Shown in pieces: positions 13,637 to 17,096 of a stretch of DNA of 17,096 nucleotides. The stretch lies in NCBI GenBank assembly GCA_035762175.1, contig DASTPP010000133.1:1-17096 (forward strand), read 5' to 3'. A model generated the notes under the pieces. It searched no databases, had not been told where the DNA came from, and saw only the letters and a list, made by a program, of their open reading frames with translations. The position numbers and the translations under genes were made by a program. The stretch comes from DASTPP01 sp035762175. GTDB lineage: Bacteria > Myxococcota_A > Polyangia > Polyangiales > Polyangiaceae. Position 1 is the stretch's first letter. Each line of letters opens with the position of its first letter.

Positions 13637-14943
13637 GCGCCGCCCGGGCCGACGTCGTCGTCCTCGGGGCCGGCCTGACGGGGCTCTCGGCCGCGCTCGA
13701 GCTCGATCGCGCGGGCGCGCCCTTCCGCCTGCTCGAGCGCGCGGGGCGCGTCGGCGGCCACGCCGTCACCGACGCCGAAGAGGGCTTCCGCTTCGACCGC
13801 ACCGGCCACCTCTTGCACCTGCGCGACCCCGCCCTGCGCGAGGAGGTCGTCGGCTGGCTCGGGGGCGAGTGCGACGCGATCGAGCGGCGCAGTCGGGTCT
13901 ACTCGCACGGGGCCTACACCCGCTACCCCTTCCAGGCGAACACCTTCGGCCTGCCCCCCGCGGTCGCCTACGAGTGCGTGCTGGGGTTCTTGCGCGCCCG
14001 CGAGGCCCCCCCGGGCCCCGAGCCCGAGACCTTCGAGGGGCACTGCCTGCGCGCCTTCGGCGAGGGCTTCGCCCGCCACTTCTTTCTTCCCTATAATGAA
14101 AAAATGTGGGGCGTGCCGCCCCGCGAGCTGACGGCCGACTGGTGCGGGCGCTTCGTGCCCCGGCCCTCGCTCGAAGACGTGGTCGCCGGCGCCGTGGGGC
14201 TCAACGACCGCGAGCTCGGCTACAACGCGAGCTTCCTCTACCCGCGCCGCGGCATCGGCGCCCTCGCCGAGGCGATGGCCCGAAGGGTGGGGCGCCGCGT
14301 CGAGCTCGGCCGCGCGCCCCGCGCGGTCGACTGGCGGCGGCGGCGGCTCGCGCTCGAGGGCGAAGAGGTCGGCTACCGCCGCCTCGTCAGCACCGCCCCC
14401 CTCGACGCGCTCGGCCGGCTGCTCGTCGACCCGCCGGCCGAGGTGCGCGACGCCTTCGCCCGGCTCGCCTGCACGAGCCTCTACTACCTCGACGTCGCGC
14501 TCGACGCGCCCGCGGGCCACGACTGGCACTGGGCCTACGTGCCCGAGGGGCGCCTGCCCTTCTACCGCGTCGGCGTCTACTCGCACTTCTCGCCCGCCAT
14601 GGCGCCGCCGGGCAAGGCGAGCCTCTACGTCGAGCTCGCCGGGCGCGAGCCGCCGGGCGAGGCCGCCGTCGCCGGCGCGATCGCGGGGCTCGTCGAGATG
14701 GGGCTCGTGCGCCGCGCGGGCGACGTGCGCTTCGCGCGCGTGCGCCGGCTCGAGCACGCCTACGTGCTCTTCGACCGCCGGCGCCGGGGCGCGCTCGACG
14801 TCATCCTGCCCTTTCTTTCCGAGCATGGCATCGAGCCGGCCGGCCGCTACGGCTCGTGGACGTACGCCTCGATGGAAGACGCGCTCGCCTCGGGCCGGGC
14901 GGCGGCCCGGGCCGCGCTCGCGGGCGGCGGGGGCGGGCCGTGA
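13633..14943 (+). CDS. FAD-dependent oxidoreductase, UDP-galactopyranose mutase / PPO-like
   Basis: The product is 436 aa from a GTG that overlaps the previous stop by four bases; the start fits the dinucleotide-binding motif VVVLGAGLTGLSAALELDRAG (8-28, GxGxxG at 12-17), followed by LLERAGRVGGHA (33-44). Other family features are FDRTGHLLHL (54-63), RYPFQANTFGLP (97-108), and FLPYNEKMWGVPPRELTADW (151-170), with FLYPRRGIGALAEAM later. This set is shared by UDP-galactopyranose mutases, protoporphyrinogen oxidases and amine oxidases. A glycosyltransferase just downstream favours a sugar-nucleotide or glycolipid role over haem synthesis (inference). Codons for FFLPYNEKM are unusually A/T-rich for this gene (see findings). 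The stop TGA overlaps the next GTG. The exact substrate is unknown. Confidence 0.82.
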   Translation: MSAARADVVVLGAGLTGLSAALELDRAGAPFRLLERAGRVGGHAVTDAEEGFRFDRTGHLLHLRDPALREEVVGWLGGECDAIERRSRVYSHGAYTRYPFQANTFGLPPAVAYECVLGFLRAREAPPGPEPETFEGHCLRAFGEGFARHFFLPYNEKMWGVPPRELTADWCGRFVPRPSLEDVVAGAVGLNDRELGYNASFLYPRRGIGALAEAMARRVGRRVELGRAPRAVDWRRRRLALEGEEVGYRRLVSTAPLDALGRLLVDPPAEVRDAFARLACTSLYYLDVALDAPAGHDWHWAYVPEGRLPFYRVGVYSHFSPAMAPPGKASLYVELAGREPPGEAAVAGAIAGLVEMGLVRRAGDVRFARVRRLEHAYVLFDRRRRGALDVILPFLSEHGIEPAGRYGSWTYASMEDALASGRAAARAALAGGGGGP

Positions 14944-15671
14944 CGCGGGCGCCCGAGGTCTCGGTCGTCATCCCCGTGTACAACGAGGCGGCCTTCCTCG
15001 GCGGGGCCGTGGCCGAGCTCTGCGCGCGCCTGCCCTCGCTCGGGCGCACGTACGAGATCGTGCTGGCCGAGAACGGCTCGACCGACGCGACCGCCGCGAT
15101 CGCGCGCGCTCTCGCCCGCGAGCGCCCCGCCCTGCGCGCGCTCTCGGTGCCGGGGCCCGACTACGGGCGCGCGCTGCGCGAGGGCATCCTCGCGGCGCGG
15201 GGCGAGTATGTGCTCTGCGACGAGATCGACATCGGCGATCTCGACTTCCACCGCCGGGCGCTCGCGCTGCTCGAGGCGGGCGCGGCCGACTTCGTCGTCG
15301 GCTCGAAGCTGCTCGCCGATTCGCGCGACGAGCGCCCCCTCTTCCGCCACGCCGCGAGCCTCGTCTACAGCGGCCTCCTGCGCCTCGCCCTCGGCTTCCG
15401 CGGCACCGACACGCACGGGCTCAAGGCCTTCCGCCGCGACGCGGTCGGGCCCGTCGTGCGGGCCTGCCGGCTCTCGCGCGACGTGTTCGCGAGCGAGCTC
15501 GTGCTGCGCGCCGAGCGCGCGGGCCTGCGCGTCGTCGAGACGCCGGTGCGCCTGCGCGAGAAGCGCCCCCCGAGCATCCGCCTATTGAAGCGCGTGCCGG
15601 CCGTGCTGCGCCAGGTCGCGCTGCTCGCGATCATGCTGCGCCTCGAAGGGCGGCCGCGCGGCCGCCCCTGA
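14940..15671 (+). CDS. Family 2 glycosyltransferase (dolichyl-phosphate-mannose-synthase-like)
   Basis: The product is 243 aa, starting with a GTG that overlaps the previous stop (GTGA); this places the classic GT-A N-terminus SVVIPVYNE at 8-16. AENGSTD (43-49) is the UDP-binding position, where most relatives have DDGSTD. DEIDIGD (94-100) stands where the metal-binding DxD loop is expected, and GTDTHGLKAFRRDAV (155-169) resembles the acceptor-site motif of polyprenyl-phosphate mannosyl/glucosyl transferases. A C-terminal hydrophobic stretch (VLRQVALLAIMLRL) may be a membrane-associating helix; a full C-terminal membrane domain is absent. It likely transfers a sugar to a lipid or polysaccharide acceptor at the inner membrane face. 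It is translationally coupled to the FAD enzyme, which could supply or modify the sugar donor (inference). Confidence 0.9.
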   Translation: MTRAPEVSVVIPVYNEAAFLGGAVAELCARLPSLGRTYEIVLAENGSTDATAAIARALARERPALRALSVPGPDYGRALREGILAARGEYVLCDEIDIGDLDFHRRALALLEAGAADFVVGSKLLADSRDERPLFRHAASLVYSGLLRLALGFRGTDTHGLKAFRRDAVGPVVRACRLSRDVFASELVLRAERAGLRVVETPVRLREKRPPSIRLLKRVPAVLRQVALLAIMLRLEGRPRGRP

Positions 15672-15716
15672 CGGCGCGCGGCGGCGCGGCCGCCCCTGAC
15701 GGCGCGCGGCGGCGCG
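15656..15716 (+). repeat. 28-bp tandem duplication over the glycosyltransferase stop
   Basis: Two complete copies of a 28-bp unit (15656-15683 and 15684-15711) plus the first five bases of a third lie end to end without mismatch. The unit includes CGCCCCTGACGGCG, so the gene's terminal codons and TGA stop are duplicated just past the true stop. This looks like recent replication slippage. Confidence 0.9.
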
Positions 15717-15803
15717 ACCCCCGCCGTCCGGCCCGGGCGGGCCCGGGCGCGCGCGACGCCGCGGGCGCGCGAAATCGGCCCTCGCTAGGCCCTGCGTCGA
15801 TCC

Positions 15804-15814
15804 TGAATTTTTAT
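15804..15814 (+). promoter_or_regulatory. AT-rich island, possible promoter for the helical protein gene
   Basis: TGAATTTTTAT is the only AT-rich stretch in the 260-bp gap between the glycosyltransferase and the next gene, and lies about 118 bp before its start. It could hold a -10 element (TTTTAT). No good -35 is evident. It is noted because such islands are rare in this window. Confidence 0.25.
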
Positions 15815-15931
15815 CGCAACCGGGGTCGGAGCCTGGCCGAGGGGGAAGGTAAGCGCGCCCACGCCAGGCACGCCGGCGGCCCCGCTCGCCTGGGGTGCCG
15901 CGCCCGAACCTCCTGCCAAAGGCTTTTTGCC

Positions 15932-16741
15932 ATGTCCACCCCGACCCAACCACCGCCCGATGCCACCCCTCCCCTCGGCGCGCTCGCCGCGGCGCGCGGG
16001 CTGCTCGAAGAGCTGCCCGCCGACGAGGTGCGCCCGCCCCCCATGCCCGTCGACCGCATGGTTGCCGAGGCCCTCGCGCTCAGCGTGTCGGCCGAGTCGG
16101 CGCGCGATCAGCTCCTCGCCAAGGGGCTGTCGCCGCGGCAGCTCGCCGACCTGCCGCTCCTGGCCAACGCCCTCGCGGAGGCGCAGGCCCGGCTCACCCC
16201 CCTGCGCAGCCTGCGCCGCAGTGAGTCCGAGCTCGCGCTCGAGGCCGAGGCCGTCGACCTGCGCGCCGAGATGATGACCGAGGCGCGCTTCGTTCTGCGT
16301 AAAGACGCCGACGCGCGGGCCGCGCTCGGCCGCGTTCAGAAGGGCAGCGGGCTCGACGATCTCGTGCAAGACCTGCGCGAGCTCGCCGTGCTGATCGAGC
16401 AGAACGAGGCCGCCTTCGAGAAGGCCGGCACCGAACCCCGCGCCAAGGCGGCCCGGGCGCGGTCTGTCGCCTCGCGCCTCGCCGCCTACGTGGCCACCCG
16501 CCGCGGCGCCGATCGCGCCAGCGCAGGCGCCTTCGAGACGCGCGACCGCGCCGCCACCTTGCTCGCCGACACGATGGCCGACATCAGGGCCTGCGCCGCC
16601 TTCGCCCTCCGCAAGCAACCTCGCCTTTTGGCCAAGTTTCGTTGCGTCTACAAGGCGCGCCGAAAGAACGGCCGAAAGGCGCCCGAAGCCCCCGCGCCTG
16701 GGGCCCAGCTCGGGCCCGACGAGGGCCCGGGCAACGATTGA
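15932..16741 (+). CDS. Hypothetical Ala/Leu/Arg-rich helical protein
   Basis: The product is 269 aa. The ATG at 15932 has AAAGG (15918-15922) at 9 bp spacing. I recognise no family. There is no signal peptide or membrane helix. After a Pro-rich start (1-16) it is almost wholly alpha-helical by composition, with amphipathic stretches at 18-30, 41-62, 75-135 (LANALAEAQARLTPLRSLRRSESELALEAEAVDLRAEMM) and 140-225. The C-terminus (about 220-250) is basic, CAAFALRKQPRLLAKFRCVYKARRKNGRK, with two cysteines, and could bind nucleic acid or membrane. The tail is acidic and Pro/Gly-rich. It has its own leader, so it is probably transcribed separately from the glycosyltransferase. A 9-bp perfect hairpin begins 2 bp past the stop. 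Confidence 0.75.
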   Translation: MSTPTQPPPDATPPLGALAAARGLLEELPADEVRPPPMPVDRMVAEALALSVSAESARDQLLAKGLSPRQLADLPLLANALAEAQARLTPLRSLRRSESELALEAEAVDLRAEMMTEARFVLRKDADARAALGRVQKGSGLDDLVQDLRELAVLIEQNEAAFEKAGTEPRAKAARARSVASRLAAYVATRRGADRASAGAFETRDRAATLLADTMADIRACAAFALRKQPRLLAKFRCVYKARRKNGRKAPEAPAPGAQLGPDEGPGND

Positions 16742-16743
16742 GC

Positions 16744-16765
16744 GCCCCCGACTGAAGTCGGGGGC
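16744..16765 (+). terminator. Perfect 9-bp hairpin just after the helical protein stop
   Basis: GCCCCCGAC (16744-16752) pairs with GTCGGGGGC (16757-16765) around a TGAA loop, starting two bases past the stop codon. It is placed like a terminator but has no U-tract; ACGAACGCC follows. It also forms the left end of a larger inverted-repeat element (16744-16965), so termination may be a by-product of a repeat insertion. Confidence 0.5.
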
Positions 16766-16866
16766 AACGAACGCCCGCGGAAACGGCCGTCCAAGCCCTG
16801 CCGGAGGCAGGGCTCCCGCGAAGCGAGCCGCTTCGCTCGCTCGCCCCAAAGCTCGCCGCCCGTGGG

Positions 16867-16894
16867 AGCCCGGCCCCCGGCGAGGGGGCGGGCT
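16867..16894 (+). terminator. Hairpin followed by a short T stretch
   Basis: An 11-bp stem with one bulged G (16873) and a GGCGA loop is followed by TTGCTCT after its last paired T. It is the most terminator-like of the internal hairpins in this gap, although the U-tract is poor. It may simply be part of the palindromic element that contains it. Confidence 0.3.
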
Positions 16895-17046
16895 TTGCTC
16901 TCCGAACCGGCTCGAGGCCGCGCGGCGCGAACGGGCGTTCGCTGCCCCCGAGTTTAGTCCTGGGCATTGGTCACTTCTGCGGGGCAAGCACGAGCTCAGG
17001 TACCTTCGTGCGAGCCCTGGCGGCGGCCTGGCGCTAGCCCCGCCGC

Positions 17047-17096
17047 ATGGACGCACTCGCGGACTGGACCGACCCGCTTCGCTGGGCCGAGCTGGA
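17047..17096 (+). CDS. Possible start of a gene cut by the window end
   Basis: An ATG at 17047 opens a frame that reads MDALADWTDPLRWAEL and is still open at the last base. Codons have G/C at nearly every third position, as in the real genes here. The preceding 81 bases (16966-17046) hold nothing recognisable and no strong RBS. Sixteen codons are too few to name a product. Confidence 0.4.
   Translation, partial: MDALADWTDPLRWAEL

Larger units (their letters stand above)
16744..16965. mobile_element. Putative miniature palindromic (MITE/REP-like) element
   Basis: Two 34-bp arms (16744-16777 and 16932-16965) are inverted copies, 29 of 34 bases matching; the longest shared runs are TCGGGGGCA and CGAACGCCCG. 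Between them lie further hairpins: AGCCCTGCC/GGCAGGGCT (16794-16814, 3-nt loop), GCGAAGCG/CGCTTCGC (16818-16836, 3-nt loop) and AGCCCG-g-CCCCC/GGGGGCGGGCT (16867-16894, one bulged G). No coding frame inside looks real and no transposase is present. No clear target-site duplication was found; a short ATTG occurs near both ends (16737-16740, 16966-16969) but is separated by three bases on the left. Mobility is inference. Confidence 0.45.

Noticed and set aside
13633..14943. Naming the FAD enzyme hemG/hemY or glf
   Set aside because: The visible motifs are shared by protoporphyrinogen oxidases, amine oxidases and UDP-galactopyranose mutases. Context leans to sugars, but no residue I can see decides it.
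15656..15716. Possible CRISPR or attachment site
   Set aside because: The two units are contiguous with no spacer, and no integrase gene or tRNA is present; simple tandem slippage explains it.

Overview
This window is very GC-rich, with G or C at nearly every third codon position. It looks like chromosomal DNA of a Myxococcota (Polyangia-like) bacterium. That is inferred from the composition, GTG starts, an OmpA lipoprotein with acidic thrombospondin-type-3 repeats, a small secreted protein with a MYXO-CTERM-like tail (membrane helix then RRRR), and a degenerate NtrC-type AAA+ domain. I ran no database search. All convincing genes lie on the + strand except one small membrane protein. I saw no tRNA, rRNA, CRISPR array, transposase or phage gene.

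Region 1 (1-2760): a textbook intrinsic terminator closes an off-window gene. It is followed by a YceI-family periplasmic protein, an outer-membrane protein that fuses one haem-binding CxxCH site to a porin-like barrel (Cyc2-like architecture), and a small secreted monohaem protein sharing the same CxxCH-x-[DN]-PSGG signature. The last two genes are 12 bp apart. Together they look like a compact cell-envelope electron-transfer module. A block of GC-rich hairpins separates them from region 2.

Region 2 (2761-9600): an OmpA-like lipoprotein whose frame runs abnormally far past its domain, a small antisense two-helix membrane protein, then a tightly packed run: exopolyphosphatase/GppA-type phosphatase, a lipoprotein of unknown role, a DUF4159 protein, and a membrane VWA/glutamine-amidotransferase-like protein. 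The last two often occur together, but the MoxR ATPase and DUF58 partners commonly seen nearby are absent here.

Region 3 (9601-15671): serA (long, ACT-containing phosphoglycerate dehydrogenase), then three genes joined by GTGA stop/start overlaps: a polytopic membrane protein with a GAF-like region and a decayed sigma-54-activator AAA+ domain, an FAD/NAD(P)-binding oxidoreductase resembling UDP-galactopyranose mutase and protoporphyrinogen oxidase, and a family-2 glycosyltransferase. The overlaps suggest a membrane signalling protein co-expressed with glycan or glycolipid synthesis.

Region 4 (15672-17096): a 28-bp tandem duplication that includes the glycosyltransferase stop codon, an unrecognised helical protein, a 222-bp block of hairpins bounded by 34-bp inverted repeats (a possible miniature palindromic element), and the likely start of a further gene that runs off the window. 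The observations most worth following are the Cyc2-like pair, the membrane-bound pseudo-enhancer-binding protein, the hairpin element at 16744-16965, and the run-on OmpA frame.
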